Assembly: GCA_002409725.1 (NCBI GenBank)
Contig: DHOI01000014.1
Coordinates: forward strand, 16,342 to 24,533
DNA: 8,192 bases
Source: Christensenella sp. UBA5394
GTDB lineage: Bacteria > Bacillota > Clostridia > Christensenellales > CAG-138
Direction: 5' to 3'
The position numbers were made by a program, and so were the translations under genes. The notes beneath the pieces are model-generated. The model worked only from the letters and a program-made list of their open reading frames with translations. It was not told the DNA's origin and did not search any database. Position 1 is the first letter of the stretch. Each line of letters begins with the position of its first letter. Shown here one piece after another: positions 1 to 5,190 of the stretch.

Positions 1-22
1 TCGAGTCCCACCACCGGCACCA
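1..22 (+). tRNA. 3' end of a tRNA gene, probably tRNA-Leu (partial)
   Basis: The window opens inside a tRNA. Bases 1-6 fit T-loop positions 55-60, 7-11 the 3' strand of the T stem, 12-18 (CACCGGC) the 3' strand of the acceptor stem, 19 the discriminator A, and 20-22 an encoded CCA. The matching 5' acceptor strand would be GCCGGTG, which is typical of bacterial tRNA-Leu genes. The isotype is an inference because the anticodon lies outside the window. A terminator hairpin follows 2 bases later, as expected at the end of a tRNA transcript. The acceptor sequence is repeated, with one change, at 2009-2019. Confidence 0.65.
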
Positions 23-24
23 AA

Positions 25-69
25 GTCCTTATGAATCCTAGGTTTTTCAGGCTCCATAAGGGCTTTTTT
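25..69 (+). terminator. Intrinsic terminator downstream of the tRNA
   Basis: GTCCTTATG (25-33) pairs with CATAAGGGC (55-63) as a 9-bp stem with one G-U pair. A short inner CCT/AGG helix is possible in the loop, and six T residues follow (64-69). In the second copy (2022-2065) one stem base pair is changed on both arms, so the pairing is kept. That supports a real RNA structure. Confidence 0.8.
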
Positions 70-93
70 CTTTCCCTCAAAACCGGACTGCTC

Positions 94-129
94 CAACGGA
101 TTTTCAAGCAAAAAGGAAGGAATCCGTTG
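94..129 (+). promoter_or_regulatory. Hairpin with the recombinase ribosome binding site in its loop, copy 1
   Basis: CAACGGATT (94-102) is the exact inverted complement of AATCCGTTG (121-129). The 18-base loop holds the purine-rich AAAAAGGAAGG, and the start codon follows at 132. The arrangement could let an RNA fold modulate translation of the recombinase. The second copy keeps it with a single C-to-T change that still allows a G-U pair (2091-2126). The regulatory role is inferred. Confidence 0.45.
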
Positions 130-131
130 CC

Positions 132-419
132 ATGAAACGAAAGCAGATTGTAGAGAAATCCATCAGCATTCAGGAAGCCTTTGAGCAGTTCCAGCGCTTC
201 AACCAGACCAAGAACCTATCCCCTGAAACCATACGGTATTACGACAACCATTCTAATCCCTTCTTTGCATTTTTAGAGGATGTTTTCCAACCTGTAGACT
301 CTATCACCAAGGAGAAAATTGATGCCTATATCCTGCATTTAAAGGCAAAGGGAACGGTGAACGATACTACGATCAACACGCGGCAGGAAAAGAGAAAAGG
401 TAGAGAGCTATCTGAGTGA
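132..419 (+). pseudogene. Tyrosine recombinase/integrase, N-terminal fragment (3' truncated)
   Basis: Residues 10-84 look like the SAM-like core-binding domain of phage-type and XerC/D-type tyrosine recombinases. Visible marks are a helix with EAFEQFQRF, the LSPETIRYY segment, ITKEKIDAYILHLKAKG and DTTINTR, after which the family normally continues into a catalytic domain. Here the family resemblance stops at about base 381 and a foreign 12-residue tail leads to a stop. The whole catalytic part (R-H-R-Y residues) is absent, so the product cannot recombine DNA. The start ATG is preceded by AAGGAAGG. The gene lies directly behind the tRNA and its terminator, the usual place for the integrase of a tRNA-targeting element. 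A nearly identical 5' end with a stop at codon 19 occurs at 2129. The tail frame is probably not functional. Confidence 0.75.
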
Positions 420-459
420 AGAATTAGAGCAGCAAAGGGATCCCAGAGATAATTCCGGA

Positions 460-846
460 ATGACAGCCATGGTAGCTTTATACCGTGTATTTACCGGCAA
501 AAGAAAACGAAAAGATGCGGATCATATACGTGCCCATATGGAGAAATACAACGAAGAGGCCGTATCCAGGAAAAGCAATGTTCTGAGAGTCTGGGATAAA
601 AGCGGTCGTGAGAGGTACAACGCAAACGATAAGCTTGTTCGGGAAGCCCTTAACGCTGGCGTAGGCATATATGATGGATTGCCGCCCCTTGAGAATGGCC
701 AAGTCAGTATAGAAGTAATTGATGGAACGCCACTGTTTGGGTTGGGGCCGGAAAAGGAGTTTGCGCAGAAAGCTATAGAAGAGGCTATTGAATGGGGTCT
801 GCGGTTACACCAGTTACCAATTGGTTTGCTAGGGCTGCGGCAGTAG
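460..846 (+). pseudogene. Unrecognised cassette protein, upstream part (frame broken near 797)
   Basis: I do not recognise this gene. The frame is open from about 361. It gives plausible sequence before the ATG at 460 (KREKVESYLSEELEQQRD), so the real start was probably lost when the segment was joined to the integrase fragment at about 381. No good ribosome binding site precedes 460. The translation has a basic patch (TGKRKRKDADH) and is hydrophilic, with no membrane segment or signal peptide. Coding-like sequence up to AIEEAIEWG is continued in a different frame from 792. One extra G in the GGGG run at 794-797 would join the two halves into one protein of about 236 residues. The last 17 or so residues to the stop at 846 are therefore likely frameshift product. 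It may be a decayed gene, a sequencing error in the G run, or a slippage site. Confidence 0.45.
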
Positions 847-1169
847 CAAAGGAATTCCAATGGAAAGAATATTTTGAGTATAATCCTGCATCTATTCTCG
901 AAAAAGGGGATGTCGTGATATACTATCAATCACCAGAGGATGCAAGCGGTTACGGTGCAGCATATGCTTTCCGTGGAGACGAACTTTTATATATTAACAG
1001 CTGGGAAGGGAACGGTCGGATAGTAGAGTTTGGCTCCAATTATATGCAACATGCTAAAACATATAAAAATTCTGCCATTGATGCGATTGGGAGCCTGGTT
1101 TACGGAGAACTTGAGGGAGCTGCTGTGGAAAATCTCGCAAAAGAAATATTAAAGAATCTCAGACGGTAA
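792..1169 (+). pseudogene. Unrecognised cassette protein, downstream part
   Basis: This is the continuation, in another frame, of the reading frame from 460. The ATG at 792 has no ribosome binding site and is probably an internal codon. Residues 35-80 contain KGDVVIYYQS, GYGAAYAFRGDELL, and INSWEGNG, a glycine- and aromatic-rich beta-like section. It loosely recalls cysteine-peptidase-fold domains, but no catalytic Cys or His can be assigned. The end is a helical, mixed-charge tail (EGAAVENLAKEILKNLRR). The next gene starts only 18 bases later, so the two form a pair. A soluble protein followed by a small membrane protein inside a tRNA-linked cassette could be an effector-immunity type unit, but nothing in the sequence proves this. 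Function unknown. Confidence 0.45.
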
Positions 1170-1187
1170 ATATATAGTGAGGATGCC

Positions 1188-1718
1188 TTGAAAAAAGCAC
1201 GGTACGTAATTGTTAATAATAACCTTCTTGGCTCAATCGTAGTGGGGTTATTCCTGGTAGGGTTTGCGCTGGACTTTCTTTTGCCCCTGGATTTGCTGGG
1301 GCCTCGTAGCACGCCGGGCATGTTTGTGAACGTGATCGTCAATGCCCTGGCGTTTACCCTATATTACCGCACCTTTTTCTATCGTTTGGCAGATCGTTAT
1401 CCTGTGTATAGTGAAAAAATCAAGAAGCTATTTGATCGATTTGCACCATGTAGCATGCCCTGGAAGAAGCCATGGAGATGGCCGTGGGCAAAGCATAAAG
1501 ATGAACAGGCAGTTGATTTGTCTACCTGTATTCTTCCATATATAGAAGGGGATGAACAGGCCGAGCAGATCAGCCGCGAATGGAGTAGAGGCATATGGTG
1601 GAGGGGTGTTGTCGTGATAGGATGGGGCGTGCATTTTTTGCTGCTGCTTCTTCTAGCAAATTGGGCTGAAGCGGCTCAAGGCTGGTTATGGCCCTCCTTT
1701 CATCTCTTCGGGAAATGA
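1188..1718 (+). CDS. Small integral membrane protein, unknown function
   Basis: The frame encodes 176 residues and starts at a TTG with GAGG at 1179-1182, five bases upstream; no in-frame ATG gives a better start. Three hydrophobic segments are visible at about residues 13-34, 45-65 and 139-158. Between the second and third lies a cytoplasm-like section of about 70 residues with basic character and a Trp/Pro-rich stretch (PWKKPWRWPW, 91-100), then an acidic part (IEGDEQAEQ). No known family is recognised. It sits 18 bases after the broken cassette gene, so co-transcription is likely, and a strong terminator lies downstream at 1885-1924. It could be a partner, anchor or immunity factor for the upstream product; this is inferred from context only. 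Confidence 0.6.
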   Translation: MKKARYVIVNNNLLGSIVVGLFLVGFALDFLLPLDLLGPRSTPGMFVNVIVNALAFTLYYRTFFYRLADRYPVYSEKIKKLFDRFAPCSMPWKKPWRWPWAKHKDEQAVDLSTCILPYIEGDEQAEQISREWSRGIWWRGVVVIGWGVHFLLLLLLANWAEAAQGWLWPSFHLFGK

Positions 1719-2008
1719 GTATCCGCTATTAAGAGGACTCGATGCTATGTAAGAGCCCAGAGCAATACAAACCTTTCCTCCCATTACCTGCCTAACGACA
1801 TTTTTTGTTTCTCCATCTCGATATACAAGCCTAAGGCGGCAAAATGAAAAAGATATGCAGCAGACTTTAAACCAGCACCAACGCAAAAACTATAGGCTCG
1901 CTTTTGACTGGGCCTATAGTTTTTACGTATAGTTTTTCTTAATATAGTGTTCACTTGCTCGCGCCAAAAATCTTGTTTTATGGGGGCTTCCGCGTTTGTC
2001 GTTATCAA
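1719..2008. other. Intergenic tail of the cassette, no gene seen
   Basis: This stretch of about 290 bases lies between the membrane protein and the second direct repeat. Apart from the hairpin terminator at 1885-1924 I see nothing supported in it. The reading frames on either strand are short, lack ribosome binding sites and cross the terminator. Confidence 0.6.
1885..1924 (+). terminator. Bidirectional intrinsic terminator after the cassette
   Basis: AAAAACTATAGGC (1885-1897) and GCCTATAGTTTTT (1912-1924) form a perfect 13-bp inverted repeat with a 14-base loop. The A-rich and T-rich outer ends make it usable in both directions. It would end the transcript of the cassette genes about 170 bases past the stop at 1718. 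Confidence 0.8.
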
Positions 2009-2021
2009 CACCGTCACCAAA

Positions 2022-2065
2022 GTCCTTACGAATCCTGGGTTTGACAGGTCTCGTAAGGGCTTTTT
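2022..2065 (+). terminator. Terminator hairpin, repeat copy 2
   Basis: GTCCTTACG (2022-2030) pairs with CGTAAGGGC (2052-2060), followed by five T residues. Relative to copy 1, T32-A56 has become C2029-G2053, a compensated pair. The inner helix is extended to CCTG/CAGG. The structure has been kept although the sequence changed. Confidence 0.75.
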
Positions 2066-2090
2066 ACTTTCGCTGAAAACCGAGTTGCTC

Positions 2091-2126
2091 TAACGGATTT
2101 TCAAGCAAAAAGAAAGGAATCCGTTG
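2091..2126 (+). promoter_or_regulatory. Hairpin with ribosome binding site in its loop, copy 2
   Basis: TAACGGATT (2091-2099) pairs with AATCCGTTG (2118-2126); the outermost pair is now U-G. The loop carries AAAAAGAAAGG before the start codon at 2129. It is equivalent to 94-129. Confidence 0.4.
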
Positions 2127-2128
2127 CC

Positions 2129-2235
2129 ATGAAACGAAAGCAAATTGTAGAGAAATCCATCAGCATTCAGGAAGCCTTTGAGTAGTTCCAGCGTTTCAGC
2201 CAAATGAAGAACCTATCCCCTGAAATCATACGGTA
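2129..2235 (+). pseudogene. Tyrosine recombinase start, copy 2 (stop at codon 19)
   Basis: The first 36 codons match the recombinase fragment at 132, but codon 19 is TAG (2183-2185) where copy 1 has CAG (Gln). Similarity continues through the stop to the codons for I-R-Y and then ends at foreign, IS66-like sequence. The gene is dead twice over, by nonsense mutation and by 3' truncation. It is a useful marker that a second integration or duplication happened here. Confidence 0.8.
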
Positions 2236-2238
2236 CAA

Positions 2239-2518
2239 AAGAGCTTTGAGTTGGATCTGGTGGGGGATAGCCTGTTCCTGTTCTCTGGGAAGGGGAACGA
2301 CAGGATCAAGGCGCTGTACAGGGAGGGAGACGGTTTGGTGCTTCTCTACAAGTGGCTTGAACGGGGACGTTTCCAATGGTCATGAACAAAGCGCAGGTGA
2401 AATTGATCACGCCGCAGCAATATCGGTGGCTCATGAAAGACTGAAAACCAAACGGCCAAAGGCGTTGGAACCATGTAGGCACTTGGCGCTGGGATGGCCC
2501 GGAAACCCCCTACTTTAG
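2239..2518 (+). pseudogene. IS66-family TnpB (Orf2) remnant, frameshifted
   Basis: Read in three successive frames, this stretch gives the C-terminal half of the IS66 accessory protein TnpB. The first part is FELD..GDSLFLFSGKGNDR then IKALYREGDGLVLLYK and LERGRFQW (frame of 2245, stop TGA 2383-2385). The second is KLITPQQYRWLMK (frame of 2382, stop 2442-2444). The third is LKTKRPKALEP (frame of 2441). The segments SLFLF.G...DRIK.LY.EGDG..LLYK.LE.G.FQW and LTPQQYRWLM are hallmarks of the family. The N-terminal half is missing and the left edge is joined to the recombinase remnant. The IS66 transposase (TnpC) is not present to the right, so the element is a non-mobile relic. Confidence 0.75.
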
Positions 2519-2548
2519 GCACTTTTGCTGGTAATACGGCGGAAAATA

Positions 2549-2557
2549 TGGTATACT
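2549..2557 (+). promoter_or_regulatory. Possible extended -10 promoter upstream of the potassium operon
   Basis: TGG followed by TATACT (2552-2557) fits an extended -10 element (TGN then TATAAT-like). No convincing -35 sits 17-18 bases upstream. If used, transcription would start near 2564 and leave a leader of about 150 bases before the ATG at 2713. The element lies in or next to the IS66 remnant. The call rests on pattern alone. Confidence 0.25.
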
Positions 2558-2690
2558 TCGTCTATGGAAATAGGCGCTTACAAAAGAATTGCCTCGATTG
2601 GAGCAATGAATTTTCCGGCGCTTTCTTTATAGAAAAATGATACCAAGGGCATGAATAGGGATACCGGCCTTATACCTATTTTGTTATTAT

Positions 2691-2702
2691 CCTTCCGGAA
2701 GG
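2691..2702 (+). promoter_or_regulatory. Palindrome overlapping the ribosome binding site of the first operon gene
   Basis: CCTTCCGGAAGG is a perfect 12-base palindrome whose right half is part of the purine-rich AAGGGGGGT that serves as ribosome binding site for the ATG at 2713. It could be a protein operator or simply chance around a strong Shine-Dalgarno sequence. Confidence 0.3.
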
Positions 2703-2712
2703 GGGGTATGCC

Positions 2713-3153
2713 ATGACGATTTTGCTGATTATCTCAACCCTTGGCGTGGTGGTGCTCGGTTTTTTTGTCATGCTTCGCCTAGATAACTTTTTGGGAAAGG
2801 GAGGCATCCTCGATGGCCCACAGGGCCGCGCCAATCAGGGGGTATTGCTATACGGAGCTCCGGATGCCAAGGAGAAGATATGTAGAATGGGGTTGAAATG
2901 CACAACACTCACAATGCTTAGCTTTCCGGAGGATGGTTTCTATTCGGCTTTACTCGCCCTCTCACGGGATGATAGCGGAAATATTGCGATATGCCATGCC
3001 GCAAAACGCTCCGATCCGGGTATTGTGATCATTGCGCGGTGTAATGCGCCGGAACAGCGTGGCGTTTATGAGGCGGTAGGTGTAAATAGACTGCTTGATG
3101 CAGGAGAACCGATCGATGGACTGCTAACAGAACTATGGGGTATCAACAGATGA
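2713..3153 (+). CDS. Membrane-anchored degenerate RCK/TrkA-N-like protein
   Basis: This 146-residue protein starts at an ATG with AAGGGGGG just upstream. Residues 2-20 form one hydrophobic segment, suggesting an N-terminal membrane anchor; the rest is soluble. Residues 43-130 resemble a TrkA-N (RCK) Rossmann domain. In particular, SALLALSRDDSGNIAICHAAK (78-98) and IVIIARCNAPEQRGVYEAVG (104-123) line up in order with FDICFVCISDNFQSSMEI and YVVAKSDREIQADLLKKIG of the TrkA protein two genes downstream. The nucleotide-binding GxGxxG is absent: residues 45-50 read LLYGAP. There is no RCK-C domain. The stop overlaps the channel gene start (ATGA), implying coupled translation. A membrane-tethered regulatory or assembly subunit of the Trk channel is a reasonable inference. 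A plain nucleotide-binding role is unlikely. Confidence 0.7.
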   Translation: MTILLIISTLGVVVLGFFVMLRLDNFLGKGGILDGPQGRANQGVLLYGAPDAKEKICRMGLKCTTLTMLSFPEDGFYSALLALSRDDSGNIAICHAAKRSDPGIVIIARCNAPEQRGVYEAVGVNRLLDAGEPIDGLLTELWGINR

Positions 3154-4481
3154 ATGAGAAACGATGGAGCGCAACGCAAATCTTCGCCTTTGGGTTTGCC
3201 TTGCTTATTTTAACAGGCGGACTGCTGCTATGCCTACCCGTTGCCAGCCGTGACGGTGTAGGAATTCCGTTTTTGAACGCGTTGTTCACCTCGACGTCCG
3301 CGACTTGCGTAACAGGGCTTATACGTTATGACACATGGACGCAGTTTTCTTATTTTGGGCAGGCGGTTATTTTACTGCTCATTCAGGTTGGCGGGCTTGG
3401 TTTTATGGCCGTTGCCATCCTGTTTTCGCTTGCAATCGGTAGACGCATCGGTCTGCGTGAGCGTTCATTGTTAGCGGAGGCCATCAGCTTCATGCAGGTG
3501 GGCGGCGTCGTCCGGCTGATACGGCGAGCGCTGATAGGAACAGCGATTATTGAAGGCACGGGCGCTATCCTTTTAGCAATACGGTTTGTGCCGATGTTTG
3601 GGCTGGGGCGCGGGATATGGTTTGGCGTTTTTCATTCCGTATCCGCTTTTTGCAACGCGGGCTTCGACCTAATGGGGATTCGCACCCCGTTTTCATCCCT
3701 GACGAGTCTCTACAATGACCCCTTGGTTATTTTGACCATCGCCGGGCTAATCATTGTAGGCGGAATCGGTTTTATGGTTTGGAACGACCTTGTGGAAACC
3801 CGCTGTTGCTTCAAAAAAATGCAGCTTCATACCCGCGCGGTGCTTCTTTCTACGCTGACTATTTTGCTTGCCGGAACAGTTGCCTTTGCCTTCCTTGAAA
3901 GCAGAGGCGAGATTGGTTCCATGCACCTGGGCAATCGCATTTTATCGTCCTTTTTCCAATCGGTTACGCCGAGGACCGCCGGTTTTAACTCCGTGGATAT
4001 TGCGCCCCTCTCAGATTCGAGCAAGCTCGTTACGATGCTTCTCATGATGATCGGAGCCGCCCCAGGCGGTACGGGTGGTGGCATTAAAGTAACCACACTT
4101 GTTGTAATGCTGGCTGCGGTGCTTGCCCAACTGAAAGCCCGATCGGATGTTTCCCTAGGGCGTTCCCGCTTGGATGGTGATACGCTGCGCCGCGCTTTTT
4201 GCACAGTCGCCATCTATCTTACAACAACGGTTATCGGTATACTGATACTCAGCGCACAAGGCCAGCCTCTTACCGATTCTGCGTTTGAGTGCTTATCCGC
4301 AATCGGGACGGTAGGGCTTACCACCGGCATCACACAGGGGCTCTCTCCGTTATCGAGCATAGTCATCATCCTGCTGATGTATACGGGACGCGTCGGCGGC
4401 TTGACAGTTTTTATGGCAGTTGCACATTCTGATAACAACGGAAAACTAACAAACCCTATCGGCAGAATTATTGTCGGTTAA
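3150..4481 (+). CDS. TrkH/KtrB-family potassium uptake channel subunit
   Basis: Integral membrane subunit of a Trk/Ktr K+ uptake system, built of four membrane-pore-membrane repeats. Numbered from the start used here, the four filter regions are TCVTG (52-56), FCNAGF (167-172), RTAGFN (275-280) and GTVGLTTG (386-393), each with its filter glycine. The conserved GAAPGGTGGGIK section (302-313) follows the third repeat and corresponds to the gating-loop region. At 443 residues it is KtrB-sized, shorter than E. coli TrkH. I chose ATG 3150 because it forms an ATGA overlap with the upstream stop and has GGGG at 3137-3140 nine bases away. An in-frame ATG at 3135 would add five residues but has no ribosome binding site. 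The TrkA-type partner follows after 22 bases. Family certain; TrkH versus KtrB naming open. Confidence 0.93.
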   Translation: MNEKRWSATQIFAFGFALLILTGGLLLCLPVASRDGVGIPFLNALFTSTSATCVTGLIRYDTWTQFSYFGQAVILLLIQVGGLGFMAVAILFSLAIGRRIGLRERSLLAEAISFMQVGGVVRLIRRALIGTAIIEGTGAILLAIRFVPMFGLGRGIWFGVFHSVSAFCNAGFDLMGIRTPFSSLTSLYNDPLVILTIAGLIIVGGIGFMVWNDLVETRCCFKKMQLHTRAVLLSTLTILLAGTVAFAFLESRGEIGSMHLGNRILSSFFQSVTPRTAGFNSVDIAPLSDSSKLVTMLLMMIGAAPGGTGGGIKVTTLVVMLAAVLAQLKARSDVSLGRSRLDGDTLRRAFCTVAIYLTTTVIGILILSAQGQPLTDSAFECLSAIGTVGLTTGITQGLSPLSSIVIILLMYTGRVGGLTVFMAVAHSDNNGKLTNPIGRIIVG

Positions 4482-4503
4482 TTAGGAAAGGATGGAATAG
4501 AAC

Positions 4504-5157
4504 ATGAGATCAATGCTTGTTATAGGAGCGGGCCGTTTTGGACAAAACCTTGCTATTAAGCTTGCTGAGCTTCATAATGAGGTTATGCTTGTGGATGTGG
4601 ACGAGGAGGCCGTACAAAAGCTGGAGCCGTTTGTCACAAGGGTGCAAATCGGCGATTGCATGGACAAGGACGTTCTCGCTGAATTGGGCGTACGTAATTT
4701 TGACATATGCTTTGTCTGTATCAGCGATAATTTTCAGTCGTCCATGGAGATTACCTCCCTGCTTAAGGAGCTTGGCGCAACGTATGTAGTCGCGAAATCA
4801 GATCGCGAAATTCAGGCCGATCTGCTCAAAAAAATCGGCGCAGATGATGTGATTTCCCCAGAGCGGGACATGGCGCGGCGCACAGCCGTTCGGTATTCGG
4901 CTAAGGGGGCCTTTGACTATATTGAATTGTCTCCCGAATACGCCATCATGGAAATTGAAGCCCCAAATGATTGGAACGGGCAAAGCGTCCGGGAACTGAA
5001 CGTGCGCACCAGGCACCGTGTCAATGTGATTGGCATTCGCGATGAAAAGCACATTCTTCCGCTGATTAATGCGGATCATGTGTTTAAGGCAGGGGAGCAC
5101 ATCATTGTAGCGGGAGAGCAAAGGGATATACTCAGAATGATGGGCAAAAAGTTATAA
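4504..5157 (+). CDS. TrkA/KtrA-family potassium channel gating subunit (RCK protein)
   Basis: Cytoplasmic regulatory subunit that binds to the channel protein and gates it in response to nucleotides. The 217 residues hold one RCK-N domain (1-125) with a dinucleotide/ATP-binding Rossmann motif GAGRFG (8-13), acidic D31 and D33 at the end of the second strand, and GDCMDKDVL (50-58). The SPERDMARR segment (118-126) leads into an RCK-C domain (about 138-217) that ends in GEHIIVAGEQRDI. This single-RCK layout is that of KtrA; E. coli TrkA has two tandem copies. In Firmicutes, RCK-C domains of this type may bind cyclic di-AMP, but the binding residues cannot be judged by eye. The ATG is preceded by AGGAAAGGATGG (4484-4495). 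It lies 22 bases after the channel gene and is clearly co-transcribed. Confidence 0.93.
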   Translation: MRSMLVIGAGRFGQNLAIKLAELHNEVMLVDVDEEAVQKLEPFVTRVQIGDCMDKDVLAELGVRNFDICFVCISDNFQSSMEITSLLKELGATYVVAKSDREIQADLLKKIGADDVISPERDMARRTAVRYSAKGAFDYIELSPEYAIMEIEAPNDWNGQSVRELNVRTRHRVNVIGIRDEKHILPLINADHVFKAGEHIIVAGEQRDILRMMGKKL

Positions 5158-5165
5158 GCGCTTTC

Positions 5166-5181
5166 AGGAGGTGTTGTTACG
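5166..5181 (+). promoter_or_regulatory. Strong ribosome binding site placed for an ACG codon
   Basis: AGGAGGTG (5166-5173) is a near-perfect Shine-Dalgarno sequence, but the first ATG of the kinase frame (5191) is about 19 bases past AGGAGG, too far. An in-frame ACG at 5179-5181 stands at ideal distance and would read (M)AKNMLKAG if it were ATG, with GCT as second codon. Either ACG is used as a rare start, a point change destroyed the original ATG, or the ATG at 5191 is used with a distant site. Confidence 0.4.
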
Positions 5182-5190
5182 GCTAAAAAC

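Larger units (their letters stand above)
12..238 (+). repeat. 227-bp direct repeat, copy 1 (tRNA end, terminator, recombinase start)
   Basis: This block matches 2009-2235 at a constant offset of 1997 bases with substitutions but no gaps. It contains the tRNA acceptor end plus CCA, a terminator hairpin, an inverted repeat around the ribosome binding site, and the first 35 or so codons of a tyrosine recombinase. Homology ends sharply after the codons for the shared residues I-R-Y. A repeat that starts at a tRNA 3' end and carries a recombinase start is the expected product of successive integrations at a tRNA attachment site, or of a tandem duplication. Confidence 0.85.
2009..2235 (+). repeat. 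227-bp direct repeat, copy 2
   Basis: Ungapped counterpart of 12-238. The tRNA-derived start reads CACCGTCACCA instead of CACCGGCACCA, and the sequence upstream (2001-2008) no longer looks like a tRNA T-arm, so this copy is a displaced or decayed attachment-site remnant rather than a tRNA. Its right edge at 2235 abuts IS66-derived sequence. Confidence 0.85.

Noticed and set aside
2204..2518. Continuous 104-codon frame joining the recombinase remnant and the IS66 relic
   Set aside because: It starts in the recombinase repeat and is in the wrong frame for most of the TnpB similarity; Trp/Ser/Cys-rich, hence accidental.
2581..2712. Possible cyclic di-AMP or other riboswitch in the operon leader
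   Set aside because: Only a weak hairpin (2587-2607) and a palindrome are visible; none of the conserved blocks of the ydaO-type cyclic di-AMP riboswitch are recognisable.
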